A DNA stretch of 64,000 nt from Deltaproteobacteria bacterium (GCA_011526105.1 WYAZ01000054.1:1-64000); one strand, 5' to 3'. Shown: positions 17,501 through 25,931, counted from the first letter of the stretch. Notes: generated from the letters alone by a model not told the origin. Program-made: numbers and translations.

Positions 17501-19059
17501 CGGTTGCTCTGCAGGTTGAGGAAGGGATCGAAGGTGATGTCGTCGAAGCTGCCATCCGCCCGAACCCCGATCACAAACATGGACATACTGTCCCCGACGC
17601 TCATCACCGCGGGGACGATGATGCTGATGCTCACGTAAGGGTTGGGGACTTCGTCGACGATGACGCGCGCCGCGGCCTGGAAGTTCCGGTAGCTCGCGAA
17701 GAGCGTCGTGGTACCGCGGCCGATGCCCGCGAGCTGTCCTTGGCCGGCGATGCGGGCAATGGAGAAGTCGTCCGTGAACTGCGCCGTCGCTGGGTCGAAG
17801 GTGACGTCCTCCACGAAGCCGTTGGCGTAGAACGCGTACACGTTGTAGGGGGCAAAATCGCCGGCCCCTACAAAGATGGGGTTCGGCTCGATCTGCAGGT
17901 CGACGAGCTCTCCTTCATCGACCACCAGCACCGGGATGCGATCTCGCAAACCCCGAAACGTAGCCTCGAGAGACGTTTGACCCGCCTGGCGGCCCACCAC
18001 GGTGTTCGAGCCTTCGACGCGAGCCACCTGCCGATCCTGGATGGACACGGTGAGTTCGGGGGCGCCCGTGAGGTCGATGCTGGAGCCATCCGCGAGTAGG
18101 CCGCGCACCTGGAACGTGGCACGCCCACCGACATCGATTGTGAGATCGCGTGGGAAGATCTGGACCCGCACGATCTCTGCGATGCCGGGTACCTCGACCA
18201 CGCAGATCGCGCTCAGTCCGCTGTTCTCGACCGTGATCTCTGCGAAGCCGGGACCCCGCGCTCGCACCTGGCCGTTGCCGGTTACGCTGGCGACGGCGTT
18301 GGACGAGGTTCGGTACGTCGAACCCAGCTCGCCGCGTGTGAGATCGATCTGGGTGCCGTTCTCGAGCGTGCCGATCACCTGAAGCTGCTGCCGGGCATCG
18401 GTGACGAGGGTCAGAAACTGGGGGATGATCTCGAGCTTCGTCAGCGGGTTGCCGCGCGGATTGACGATCACCTCGACGTGTTCGACGACGTCGGCGTGAC
18501 GGACGACGAGAACATCTCGTCCCGGCTCGAGGCCGGTCGCGAAGCCTCTTGCGTCCACGCGGAGCAGCGGACTCTCGTAGGTGGTCCCGAGCGCGGTGGG
18601 GGTGAGGTCGATCTCGGAACCGTCCGAGAGAAAGCCCGACACTTTGAGCTGGACCCCTTCACCCGAGACCACGGTGATGGGGCTGGGCTGCACGATGATT
18701 TGCAGGAGATCCGCGTCGAGCACCGTGACGGTGGCGCGTGCTTGCTCCCCATCATGTTCCGCTAGAAGTTCGGCCCCGCCGATGCCGACCGCGAGACCCG
18801 AGCCCGGCGCTCGGATCTCCACCACTCCGGCTGGGGACACCGAGAACGCGCTGAGCTCTCCGATGACGCTCGCGCCGTCCCTGAGCACGTCGAAGCTGAA
18901 GGCCTGGTCGCGATAGAGCTGGAAGCTTCCGGGTTCGAACCGAAGGCGGGTGGAGGTCGAATCTGAACCGACGGACCCCCCAAAGTTCGGGGCGTCTCGG
19001 CCGCAGGCCCCGAGGGCGGTCAGGAGCAGGCTGAAAAGGAGTCTCTGGACCGTCCTCAT
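14566..19059 (-). CDS. Giant lipoprotein with tandem Big_2 (Ig-like), IPT/TIG and Gly-rich domains
   Basis: This is a 1497-residue surface lipoprotein. The signal peptide ends in a lipobox (LTALGAC, Cys19). About ten tandem Ig-like Big_2 repeats of 85-95 residues follow (about 100-1000), recognisable by ...GxxLxLxVxGxxxDGSxxDLT... and SxxxxVASVxxxGxVxxxxxG... patterns. Two IPT/TIG-like domains (about 1010-1180) come next. Then there is a beta-helix-like segment and an extreme Gly-rich tail (about 1220-1497) with runs such as GGGGGGAGG, interrupted by VLILQVVGSGTVLIDGVVEA-type strands. Such architecture suggests an adhesin or a surface-filament protein. The start has TATCAT nine bases upstream. 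Strong bias of the repeats produces long open frames on the opposite strand, which I regard as spurious. Confidence 0.88.
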   Translation of the reverse strand: MRTVQRLLFSLLLTALGACGRDAPNFGGSVGSDSTSTRLRFEPGSFQLYRDQAFSFDVLRDGASVIGELSAFSVSPAGVVEIRAPGSGLAVGIGGAELLAEHDGEQARATVTVLDADLLQIIVQPSPITVVSGEGVQLKVSGFLSDGSEIDLTPTALGTTYESPLLRVDARGFATGLEPGRDVLVVRHADVVEHVEVIVNPRGNPLTKLEIIPQFLTLVTDARQQLQVIGTLENGTQIDLTRGELGSTYRTSSNAVASVTGNGQVRARGPGFAEITVENSGLSAICVVEVPGIAEIVRVQIFPRDLTIDVGGRATFQVRGLLADGSSIDLTGAPELTVSIQDRQVARVEGSNTVVGRQAGQTSLEATFRGLRDRIPVLVVDEGELVDLQIEPNPIFVGAGDFAPYNVYAFYANGFVEDVTFDPATAQFTDDFSIARIAGQGQLAGIGRGTTTLFASYRNFQAAARVIVDEVPNPYVSISIIVPAVMSVGDSMSMFVIGVRADGSFDDITFDPFLNLQSNRPNVVSVQPGSVQALSPGTAVITANYLGLVATAPVRVIAGPDPIVSLDWSPPSLSLFSGQSAPVQLIARFASGATANVSLDPTLQGNVNGPITVSPGNNEIIVTGLGAGVGRLEATYQGLTAVLEVFVDVQVLRLVLNFPSTIAVSASAPYTVQAELSDGRVIDVTFDPGLQLSLNPAGLLTAAGGRLTGVSPGVVVVEARYQGAVGSVRIRVTPANAAIVRIEFRPSSVSLSAGQTTVVDLVAVRSDGSEQSIAGDPALALLPGPSAGVSAGANGILVSLQGNVMQTFVDAFFQGFQARLVITSGPAPVLVGIRAEPNPLVLNVGDTAIINVIGLYSDGSERSPNTRLRFQSSNPQVASVSPNGEVTGQRSGSTEVRVVTDPFGFVDVVQVTVTDAPIVGLRVDPSALTMRVGDSITLTVYGVLADGSEILLTSGVTFQSFDPSIASVNAQGTISALRVGFAFITLLGPNGLNQTVLVSVVSGNIPQLISVTPNAIAVGSPSTTIIVTGQGFAPGDELFVGLTPVSTTILDANQLRAVIPSNLLSSEGTLEIRLVRITSGAFSNALTILVGRPPVVLGYVPDQVVLGGNIRVRITGTGLTQLSYTSPTLRMSGATEGPGGTSAEVTLTAPPNIPIGPAEVTLTNPFGSVVLIIEVLPTASMDLTVASGQVVSLSGTNTFGNLTVQTGGRIVAQGVEPLVLIATGNIFVRGRIEANGLDGAPGFQDAARGGDAGPGGGGGGAGGDGNSQLGAPGGLGSPNGQASGRGQGSGTPGGNGGGNGSGRGAAFQCGAGGGGGALGGNGGAGGGDQGPGTGGGGGSANGAGSDQGGGTGGGGGTTCGNNSGAGGGGGGGVLILQVVGSGTVLIDGVVEARGGRGGNGFQGTGGGGGGSGGLVVLAAESGSVIVNDTVRVSGGGGGDSDFGDTGGGGGGGIVVLASPTIVTSGGVLDVVGGGAGSSLGAGNAGVPGGAGQILVNP

Positions 19060-19068
19060 GTTCGCGAA

Positions 19069-19074
19069 ATGATA
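19069..19074 (-). promoter_or_regulatory. Candidate -10 element (TATCAT), giant lipoprotein gene
   Basis: TATCAT on the minus strand lies nine bases before the ATG at 19059. The -35 side is weak. The gap is shared with the divergent GT39 promoter. Confidence 0.4.
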
Positions 19075-19081
19075 CCCGAGA

Positions 19082-19111
19082 TTGACACGATCGGGTCTAG
19101 CTCCATAGGTT
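19082..19111 (+). promoter_or_regulatory. Candidate sigma-70 promoter of the GT39-thiL-lar run
   Basis: A perfect TTGACA (19082-19087), an 18-base spacer and TAGGTT (19106-19111) make the best -35/-10 pair in the window. The GTG start of the GT39 gene follows ten bases later, which again leaves no room for a leader with a ribosome-binding site. Confidence 0.6.
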
Positions 19112-19121
19112 CCCGGGCGTC

Positions 19122-21149
19122 GTGGGGAAGCCCAAGAAGAGTCGCCCAGCGGAGCGTGAGGCCCTCGAGGAGGCCGCGGCCTCCGAGGAACCGGGGGCGG
19201 AAGTCCACCAAATCGTCGGATCCACGGCTGATTCGGAGCCGGACTCGCCCGCCCCGTGGCTGGGATGGCTCAGCCTCAAGTTTCAGGTCGAGCGGCACGC
19301 AGAGATCGCGGTCTGGCTGCTCGGGGCGCTGATTCTGCTCCCGGCCCTGGGCTCGGTGGGGCTGTGGGACCCTTGGGAGACGCACTACGGCGAGGTCGCC
19401 CGCGAGATGATCGCGCGGAATGACTACGTCTACCCCCACTGGGAGAGCTCGTACTTCTTCAGTAAGCCCGCGCTCACCTTATGGCTGATGGCGCTGGGCA
19501 TGTTTGTATTCGGCGTCGAGTCCGCGCCCTCGGGCGAGCCTCTAGGCAGCCTGGTCGAGTGGTCGGTCCGTCTGCCTTTTGCCTTGCTCGCGATGTGGGC
19601 GATCTGGGCGGTCTACCGAATCGGCAAGCAGCTGCGCGACCGAAACACCGGCCTCATCTCCGCCTTCGTGCTCGCCACGTCCGCGCAGTTCATCTTCATC
19701 GGCAAGCAGGCGATGACCGACATGCCGCTGGTGGCGCTGCTCACCGTGGGGCTCGCGTTCTTCATGGCCGCGGTCTTCGACGAAGAAGAAGATGCCGCGC
19801 CTACGCAGACCCTCAGGATCCTCACCTCGCTGGGTCTGGCCGTCGCCATCTTTCCGCAGCTCTTCCTGATTGGGAGCGAGCTCAAAGGCATGAGCCTCGT
19901 CGCGATCGCGGTGACCGGCATGCTCGGGGCCGGCCTCATCGCGTTCGTCGCTTTTCGCGCCAGCCGGCGCGACTGTTACCTCATCAGCTTCTACGCGCTC
20001 GCGGGTCTCGCGGCTCTGGCCAAGGGGCTCGCGGTGCTCGCGGTCGTCGGGCCGGTGGTGGTGCTCTACTGCCTGTTCTCTGGAGACTGGCGCCTGTTGC
20101 TCAGGAGCAAGTTCTACATCTACGGCTTGGTGTTTCTGCTCGTGGCCACCCCCTGGTACCTCACGCTGTCCCTCTTCAAGGGCCGTGACGACGAAGGCCT
20201 CACCTTCACGCAGCGCTTCTGGCAGCACGACAACTTCAACCGCGTAGGCTCCGGCGTGCACGGCGACCGCGGTGGGCTCGGTTACTACACCGAGCAGCTC
20301 GCCTACGGCATGTTCCCCTGGGCGGCGATGATCCCCTTCGCCATCGGCCACGCGATTCGGCGCGCTCAAGACCCCGAATCGCCCATGAAGTCTCGCGCCA
20401 CCATGTTCGTCCTGATCTGGGCGCTCTGGGTCTTCACCTTCTTTACGATGAGCCAGACCAAGTTCCATCACTACATCTTCCCGGCGGTGCCCGCGATGGC
20501 CCTCTTGGTGGGTCTGTGGATTCGGTGGTTGGCAGACGCTCCGAAGAAGCGGCTCGGGCTCGTGCTCAGCGTGGTGGTGCTGCTCCTTCTCTCCATCATC
20601 GGCCGCGACCTCCTGAACGACCCCGGTCACTTGGTGAACCTCTTCACCTACAAGTACGATCGCACTTATCCGCGCGAGGTCCGCGCCCATCTCTTCTTGG
20701 GCATCATCATGGGCGTCGGCGGCCTGGCGCTCATCGTTGCCTATGTCAGAAAGCGCCGAGACCAGGCGCTGCTCGCGTACGGCCTGCTCGCGGCGATGTT
20801 TGCGGTGTGGATCTCACACCACCACTTCAACTTCCTGTCTCCGCACTGGAGCCAGTATCACCTCTTCGACACCTTCTACGACGAGCGCGCTCCGGGTGAG
20901 CCGATCTACGCCTATCAGCTCAACTGGCGCGGCGAGACCTTCTACTCGCGAAACACCATCCTCCAGGTCAAGGAGTCGGGGGCGAATCAGCGCATCAAGC
21001 GCCTCATCGAGCAGCCCGGCCGAGAGTTCATCATCACTGAGCAGTCGCGCTTTCAGACCCTGAAGTCAGCGCTGGGGGAGTACGGGGACAAGGCCCGGAT
21101 TCTCGACCGCTCCAACAACAAGTTCTATCTCATCGTTGTCGAAGAATGA
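19122..21149 (+). CDS. Glycosyltransferase family 39 (ArnT/PMT-like), membrane
   Basis: The 675-residue integral membrane glycosyltransferase has an acidic cytoplasmic N-tail (about 1-60), about a dozen hydrophobic segments and a periplasmic C-terminal domain (about 590-675). The GT39 hallmark is GLWDPWETHYGEVAREMI in the first periplasmic loop, with the catalytic-site acidic residue, then YPHWESSYFFSKPALTLWLM. Family members move sugars from polyprenyl phosphate donors onto lipid A, proteins or glycans. The acceptor here is unknown. The start is GTG, ten bases after a good promoter. It overlaps the metallophosphoesterase gene by 14 bp. Confidence 0.9.
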   Translation: MGKPKKSRPAEREALEEAAASEEPGAEVHQIVGSTADSEPDSPAPWLGWLSLKFQVERHAEIAVWLLGALILLPALGSVGLWDPWETHYGEVAREMIARNDYVYPHWESSYFFSKPALTLWLMALGMFVFGVESAPSGEPLGSLVEWSVRLPFALLAMWAIWAVYRIGKQLRDRNTGLISAFVLATSAQFIFIGKQAMTDMPLVALLTVGLAFFMAAVFDEEEDAAPTQTLRILTSLGLAVAIFPQLFLIGSELKGMSLVAIAVTGMLGAGLIAFVAFRASRRDCYLISFYALAGLAALAKGLAVLAVVGPVVVLYCLFSGDWRLLLRSKFYIYGLVFLLVATPWYLTLSLFKGRDDEGLTFTQRFWQHDNFNRVGSGVHGDRGGLGYYTEQLAYGMFPWAAMIPFAIGHAIRRAQDPESPMKSRATMFVLIWALWVFTFFTMSQTKFHHYIFPAVPAMALLVGLWIRWLADAPKKRLGLVLSVVVLLLLSIIGRDLLNDPGHLVNLFTYKYDRTYPREVRAHLFLGIIMGVGGLALIVAYVRKRRDQALLAYGLLAAMFAVWISHHHFNFLSPHWSQYHLFDTFYDERAPGEPIYAYQLNWRGETFYSRNTILQVKESGANQRIKRLIEQPGREFIITEQSRFQTLKSALGEYGDKARILDRSNNKFYLIVVEE

Positions 21150-22740
21150 CGTAGAGAGCATCGGCTCCGTTGGGCGCCGGATGATCGTCGTGTCTGATAT
21201 GCACATCGGACGGGACTGCAAAGAGATCACCGGTTTTGCCGGGACGCTCCGCCCCAACCCCGAGTTCGATCGCCACTTCATCGACATGCTCGACTTCTAC
21301 ACCTTGGACAAAGAAGAGGAGTGGAAGCTGGTCATCGCCGGCGACTTCATCGACTTTATGGAGGTCGTGGTCACGCCGCGCGGCGAAGGGCCGCTCGATC
21401 TCAAGCTCACCTTCGAGGTTACGGACGAGGAGAAGGAGTTTGGGCTGGGCAGCGAGGCCGAGCGCTGCGTGGTCAAGCTGCAGCGCACGGTGGAGTACCA
21501 CCAGGAGTTCTTTGCTCGGATCGCCAAGTTCGTGAAGGGCGGGGGCGAACTCGTGCTCATGCGCGGCAACCACGACGTGGAGTTCTACTGGGGCAAGGTG
21601 CAGCGCTACTTCAGGAAGCAGCTCGCCGACCTCGCTTTTCGTGGTCAGAGGCTCGAGGTGGATGAAGCCATCGACCAGCGAAACGCCTTCCAGGAGCGCC
21701 TCATCTTCGCGCCTTGGTTCTACTTCGAGCCGGGGCGAGTCTACATCGAGCATGGGCACCAGTACGACGTGTACTGCTCCTTCGACCACTGGCTCCATCC
21801 GGTGAGCCCCACCAACCCGCGCCGCATCGACACGCCGCTCTCTGCGTTTGCGATGCGCTACTTCGTCAATCTCTTGACCGACTTCGCGGCGCACGACGTC
21901 GATCTGTGGGGCGTGAGGGACTACATCAACTGGCTCCGTGAGAAGGGCGCGGCCGGCTCCCTGTGGATTGCGCGCATGGGACTCTACGCCGGCTACCGCA
22001 TCGTGGAGTACGCGGCGCGATTCTCCCTCGGGCGAGTTGGACGGTACGCGCAAGAGCACGGCAAGAAGATGGTCCTGGAGGCGGAGCGGTTCATGATACC
22101 GCTCGACAAGCTCACCGCGGTCGACAACCTCCACCACACGCCGGTGAGCCGCAACCTCTCTGAGGTCATGCGGCTCTTGTTCCTCGATCGGATTCTCCTC
22201 TTCGCGGGCAGCACGTGGCTGATGTTCATGAGCCTCCTCATCTTCTCGGACGTCTGGCTGCAGTTCTTCGCGGTGATCCTCATCGGGGTGCTCGGTTACG
22301 TCATCAACCGCCAGCTGGCGCCCCGTCGTTATCTTCAGCCCGGCCCCAAGCAGATATCGGCCGCAAAACGCATCGCCGAGATCCTCGAGGTACCCGTCGT
22401 GGTCATGGGTCACAGTCACGCTCGGCGGGACAAGCGCATCGCGAGGAACGCGCGCTTCATCAACACCGGCTGCTGGTTGCCGCCCCTTCCTTCTCGCGAG
22501 CACGGAGCGACGGCCGCCGGCGAGGGGGAAGAGCTCGCGGGACCCGGCGTGGAATCCGCACCACGACTGTCGCATCTCGTGCTCGAGAAGGAAGGCCCGG
22601 CGGAGCTTCGGCTCTTCGTGCCCGGCACCAAGACCCCCATGCTGGCTCCGCGGACCGCGTCCAGCATCGTTGCGCTCGAGACCGATCCCGAGATCCCGGC
22701 CAGCGGCACCTTGGACCTCATCCCTCCCAAGGGCACGTGA
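21136..22740 (+). CDS. Membrane-associated metallophosphoesterase
   Basis: The 534-residue calcineurin-like phosphoesterase carries all metal-binding blocks: VVSDMHIG, AGDFIDFM, MRGNHDVEFYW, EHGHQYD and MGHSHARRDKR. Between the last two blocks lies a hydrophobic pair (about 345-395: ILLFAGSTWLMFMSLLIF, FAVILIGVLGYVI). A membrane hairpin therefore interrupts the catalytic fold. The C-terminus is an acidic/Pro tail. The start is TTG at 21136, inside the GT39 end, or ATG at 21181 (residue 16); neither has a ribosome-binding site. The substrate is unknown. Adjacency to GT39 suggests envelope lipid or polyprenyl phosphate chemistry, but this is inference. Confidence 0.85.
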   Translation: MSKNDVESIGSVGRRMIVVSDMHIGRDCKEITGFAGTLRPNPEFDRHFIDMLDFYTLDKEEEWKLVIAGDFIDFMEVVVTPRGEGPLDLKLTFEVTDEEKEFGLGSEAERCVVKLQRTVEYHQEFFARIAKFVKGGGELVLMRGNHDVEFYWGKVQRYFRKQLADLAFRGQRLEVDEAIDQRNAFQERLIFAPWFYFEPGRVYIEHGHQYDVYCSFDHWLHPVSPTNPRRIDTPLSAFAMRYFVNLLTDFAAHDVDLWGVRDYINWLREKGAAGSLWIARMGLYAGYRIVEYAARFSLGRVGRYAQEHGKKMVLEAERFMIPLDKLTAVDNLHHTPVSRNLSEVMRLLFLDRILLFAGSTWLMFMSLLIFSDVWLQFFAVILIGVLGYVINRQLAPRRYLQPGPKQISAAKRIAEILEVPVVVMGHSHARRDKRIARNARFINTGCWLPPLPSREHGATAAGEGEELAGPGVESAPRLSHLVLEKEGPAELRLFVPGTKTPMLAPRTASSIVALETDPEIPASGTLDLIPPKGT

Positions 22741-23753
22741 GCAAGCACGAGCCGAACACCGCCGCCGCGCTCGGCGAGGACGAGATCATTCGGATCTTCG
22801 CCTCGCGCGAAGCCGCGGATAGGCGTGTGCTCGTCCCCAACGGTGACGACGCGGCCGCGTTTGTGCTGGACCCCGAGGAGGCCGCGGTGATCACCACCGA
22901 CACTTTGGTGGAAGGCACCCACTTCCGCTTCGACTGGAGCTCCGATCGCTCCGTGGGCATCAAGCTCATGTCGGTGAACTCGAGCGACATCGCGGCGATG
23001 GGCGCTCAGCCGCGTTATGCGTTCCTCTCCTTGTGCATCGACGGCTCCACCCCATCGGCGCGCCTACGTGCCATCGCCGACGGACTGCATCACGAAGCAA
23101 AGGCACATCGCATCGCTCTCCTCGGCGGCAACACCACGAGCATCGCGGGACCAATGGTGCTCACGCTCACCCTCGTCGGCGCTGCGCGACCCGAAATGCT
23201 CATCTCACGCGGGCGGAGTCATCCGGGTGAGGTGGTCCTCGTGACCGGAACCCTCGGGGATGCGAGAGCGGGTCTGCTGGCGCTCACGGAGCTCGGGCCC
23301 GAGCGCGCCCGCGCCCTCCACCCCGAACTCGTGCGTCGCCAGACGGAACCCCACGCCAGGGTCGAGGCCGGGGTCCGACTGGGGGAGCTCGGTTGTGTTT
23401 CGGCGATGGCCGATATCTCGGACGGACTCGGTCGAGATCTGAGGCGGCTCATGGCCCCATCGGGATTCGGGGCGGTGATCGACGAGAGCGCGGTCCCCCT
23501 CTCGGGTGCGCTTCTTTCGTACGCGGACGGAGACCGCTCGAGGGCTCTCGAGTGGGCGTTGCAGGGTGGTGAAGACTACGAACTGCTCCTGACCGCTGAT
23601 CCCGCACGAGAAGCTCAGCTCCGCGAGGCCCTGCTCGACCTCGGGGTGAGCCTCTCCCGCATCGGCAGGGTCTCGGACAACCCCGCGTTGTCGAGCCGCG
23701 ACGAGCACGGGCAGCATCGGCCGCTGCCCCACGGATTCGCCCACTTCGATTGA
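22737..23753 (+). CDS. thiL: Thiamine-monophosphate kinase
   Basis: The 338-residue ATP-dependent kinase makes thiamine diphosphate from thiamine monophosphate. Family motifs are NGDDAAAFV, TTDTLVEGTHFRFDW, SVNSSDIAAMGAQPRYAFL, GGNTTSIAGPMVLTL, MADISDGLGRDL and QGGEDYELLLT. The start GTG overlaps the phosphoesterase stop by four bases (GTGA), indicating translational coupling. There is no other thiamine gene in the window. ThDP is the cofactor of the E1-alpha encoded 10 kb upstream, but that is only a cellular link. Confidence 0.95.
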   Translation: MSKHEPNTAAALGEDEIIRIFASREAADRRVLVPNGDDAAAFVLDPEEAAVITTDTLVEGTHFRFDWSSDRSVGIKLMSVNSSDIAAMGAQPRYAFLSLCIDGSTPSARLRAIADGLHHEAKAHRIALLGGNTTSIAGPMVLTLTLVGAARPEMLISRGRSHPGEVVLVTGTLGDARAGLLALTELGPERARALHPELVRRQTEPHARVEAGVRLGELGCVSAMADISDGLGRDLRRLMAPSGFGAVIDESAVPLSGALLSYADGDRSRALEWALQGGEDYELLLTADPAREAQLREALLDLGVSLSRIGRVSDNPALSSRDEHGQHRPLPHGFAHFD

Positions 23754-23784
23754 CCCGGGAGTTCGGTCGGGTCAGAGGTACGCG

Positions 23785-24561
23785 ATGCGACCGGAAGAGG
23801 TTCGAGCGCTTCTCCAGAAGGTTGCGGCCAAGGAGATTGAGATCGAAGCCGCGGCGGAGGCGCTCGGTCAGCTCTCGCTGGAAGACCTCGGCTTCGCTCG
23901 ACTCGACCACCAGCGCGCGCTGAGAACCGGGCATCCCGAGGTCGTCTTCGGGCCGGGCAAGACCGCGGAGCAGATCGCTCAGATCCTGACCGCCATCGCC
24001 GCCCGACGCCAGCCCGCGCTCGTGACTCGGCTGGATGAAGCACGGGCCCAAGAAGTGCTGTCGCGCCTCGCGCCCGACGTTCGTGCGAAGGCGCGAGTCG
24101 AATCGGCCGCGAGGATGCTCCTCGTGGGAGACCCGCTCGTGGGACGCGGCCGCGGCGTCGTGGCGGTGGTGGCCGCGGGCACGAGCGATCTACCGGTCCT
24201 CGAGGAGGCGGCCTTCACGCTGCAGGTCTTTGGACATGAGGTGGACCGCATCGTGGATGTGGGCGTGGCAGGGCTCCATCGCTTGCTCGCGGTTCAAGAT
24301 CGCCTGCGAAGGGCCGAGGTCTTGATCGTCATCGCGGGAATGGAGGGCGCGCTCGCGAGCGTGGTCGGTGGCTTGGTGGCGCAGCCGGTGATCGCAGTGC
24401 CGACCAGCGTGGGGGTGGGTGCTCACTTCGAAGGTGTGACGGCTCTGCTCGCGATGCTCAACAGTTGCGCCTCGGGCGTCACGGTCGTCAACATCGACAA
24501 TGGGTTTGGCGCGGCGGTGGCGGCGGCGGTGATCAATCAGAGAAGGGATGGCGACGAGTGA
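23785..24561 (+). CDS. larB: LarB, nickel-pincer cofactor biosynthesis carboxylase/hydrolase
   Basis: The 258-residue protein carboxylates and hydrolyses nicotinic acid adenine dinucleotide to start synthesis of the nickel-pincer nucleotide cofactor of lactate racemase. The N-terminal half carries the LarB pattern (FARLDHQRALRTGHPEVVFG, GKTAEQIAQIL). The C-terminal half is AIR-carboxylase (PurE)-like, with VVAAGTSDLPVLEEAAFTLQ, GMEGALASVVGGLV and VPTSVGVGAHFEGVTALLAM. It starts with ATG behind AGGT. It overlaps larC by four bases. LarE and LarA are not in the window. Confidence 0.95.
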   Translation: MRPEEVRALLQKVAAKEIEIEAAAEALGQLSLEDLGFARLDHQRALRTGHPEVVFGPGKTAEQIAQILTAIAARRQPALVTRLDEARAQEVLSRLAPDVRAKARVESAARMLLVGDPLVGRGRGVVAVVAAGTSDLPVLEEAAFTLQVFGHEVDRIVDVGVAGLHRLLAVQDRLRRAEVLIVIAGMEGALASVVGGLVAQPVIAVPTSVGVGAHFEGVTALLAMLNSCASGVTVVNIDNGFGAAVAAAVINQRRDGDE

Positions 24562-25931
24562 CGGATCGAAGCAGCGCGGGGTCGCGTCGCGGGCGCGTCT
24601 TGTATTTGGATCTCGTGGGTGGAGCGGCGGGAGACATGCTTCTGGCGGCGCTCGCGGATGCGGGTGGGTCGCTGGATTCGGTGCGTCGGAATGTGGCTTT
24701 GCTAGGGCTCGGGCACGTGGTGATCGAGGAGCGGAGTGTTCGGCCGGCGGGGTTGGTGGCGAAGCAGGTGGATGTGATGGTCGCGGGGGTGTTGGCGGAT
24801 GCGCCGCGCCCGACCACGGGCCACGATCACGGCCACGGCCACGGCCACGATCACGGTCATGGCCACGATCACGGTCACGGCCACGGCCATGTTCACGGCC
24901 ACGGCCACGAGAACGTCCTATCCCCCTCACGCTCCTACACCGAAATCCGCACACTCATCTCCTCCTGCTTCGGCATCCCTGAACCCGTGCGAGAGATCGC
25001 GCTCCGAGCTTTCCGCAAACTCGCCGAGGCGGAGTCGCTGGCGCACGGGGTCAGCATCGACAAGGTCCACTTCCATGAGGTGGGAGCGGAAGACGCGATC
25101 ACCGATATCGTGGGGGTGGCAACGCTGATCGAGGAGCTCGGCATTACCGAGGTTGTGGTCTCACCGGTGCCGCTCGGTCGCACCTTGGTGAGGGGAGCGC
25201 ATGGTCCCATCCCGGTACCTGGTCCCGCCACGCTGCACCTCTTGCGGGGTGCACTGCTCGTCGAGACGCCGATTCAGGCGGAGACGGTGACCCCCACGGG
25301 GGCGGCGCTCATCGCCGCGCTCGCCGATCACTATGGCCCGGTGCCCTCCATGGTCCTCGAACGGATCGGGGTGGGAGCTGGGCATATGGAGTTCGCGGAT
25401 CGCCCCAATGTTGTGCGTGCGCTGCTTGGTCGGGCGGTGGAGCTTCACGGCGAGAAGATCACCGATGATTGTGTCATCGAGGCCAACATCGACGACATGA
25501 GCCCCGAGCTTTTTCCGGCGCTCGAACGGGCGCTCTTCGAGGCGGGTGCGGTCGACGTCTGGCGGATTCCCATCACCATGAAGAAGGCTCGGGTGGGGGT
25601 GCTGGTGTCCGCGCTCGCGAAGACGGCAGCGGTGGATCAGATCACCGCCGCGTATCTGTTGCACAGCACGACGCTCGGGGTGCGCGTCTCCTCGGTCAGT
25701 CGCTTCAGAGCGCCGCGACGGTTTCAAGCCGCGGCGACCGAGTTTGGTGAGGTGCGGGTGAAGATCTCCGAGCGGCCCGAAGGGCCGGCGCTCGTGATGC
25801 CCGAGCTCGACGACTGCGAGCGGCTCGCGGCTGAGTCGAAGGTCTCGGTGAGGGTGGTCTATGAGGCTGCTCAGCGCAGCATCTGGGCTCGCGCCGACTC
25901 AGACACGACCGACCTGCCGCTCAGCGAGTGA
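24558..25931 (+). CDS. larC: LarC, nickel-insertion cyclometallase with His-rich insert
   Basis: The 457-residue enzyme inserts nickel into the pincer cofactor in a CTP-dependent reaction. Motifs are YLDLVGGAAGDMLLAALADA at the N-terminus, KVHFHEVGAEDAITDIVG, GAHGPIPVPGPATLHLL, ETVTPTGAALIAAL and EANIDDMSPELFPALE. Residues about 88-116 hold a low-complexity His-Gly/His-Asp stretch with 15 histidines, probably for nickel storage or delivery. The gene is one continuous frame, whereas Lactiplantibacillus larC needs a programmed frameshift. GTG start, coupled to larB by GTGA. Confidence 0.95.
   Translation: MTDRSSAGSRRGRVLYLDLVGGAAGDMLLAALADAGGSLDSVRRNVALLGLGHVVIEERSVRPAGLVAKQVDVMVAGVLADAPRPTTGHDHGHGHGHDHGHGHDHGHGHGHVHGHGHENVLSPSRSYTEIRTLISSCFGIPEPVREIALRAFRKLAEAESLAHGVSIDKVHFHEVGAEDAITDIVGVATLIEELGITEVVVSPVPLGRTLVRGAHGPIPVPGPATLHLLRGALLVETPIQAETVTPTGAALIAALADHYGPVPSMVLERIGVGAGHMEFADRPNVVRALLGRAVELHGEKITDDCVIEANIDDMSPELFPALERALFEAGAVDVWRIPITMKKARVGVLVSALAKTAAVDQITAAYLLHSTTLGVRVSSVSRFRAPRRFQAAATEFGEVRVKISERPEGPALVMPELDDCERLAAESKVSVRVVYEAAQRSIWARADSDTTDLPLSE
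24820..24910 (+). repeat. Simple repeat within larC encoding a His-rich stretch
   Basis: About 15 near-identical hexamers of GGCCAC, GATCAC or GGTCAC form a microsatellite-like tract inside larC. Length changes would be in frame and would alter the number of metal-binding histidines. Confidence 0.85.

Noticed and set aside
24820-24910. Tandem repeats considered as a CRISPR-like array
   Set aside because: Hexamer units without spacers, in frame within larC and encoding His-Gly/His-Asp.
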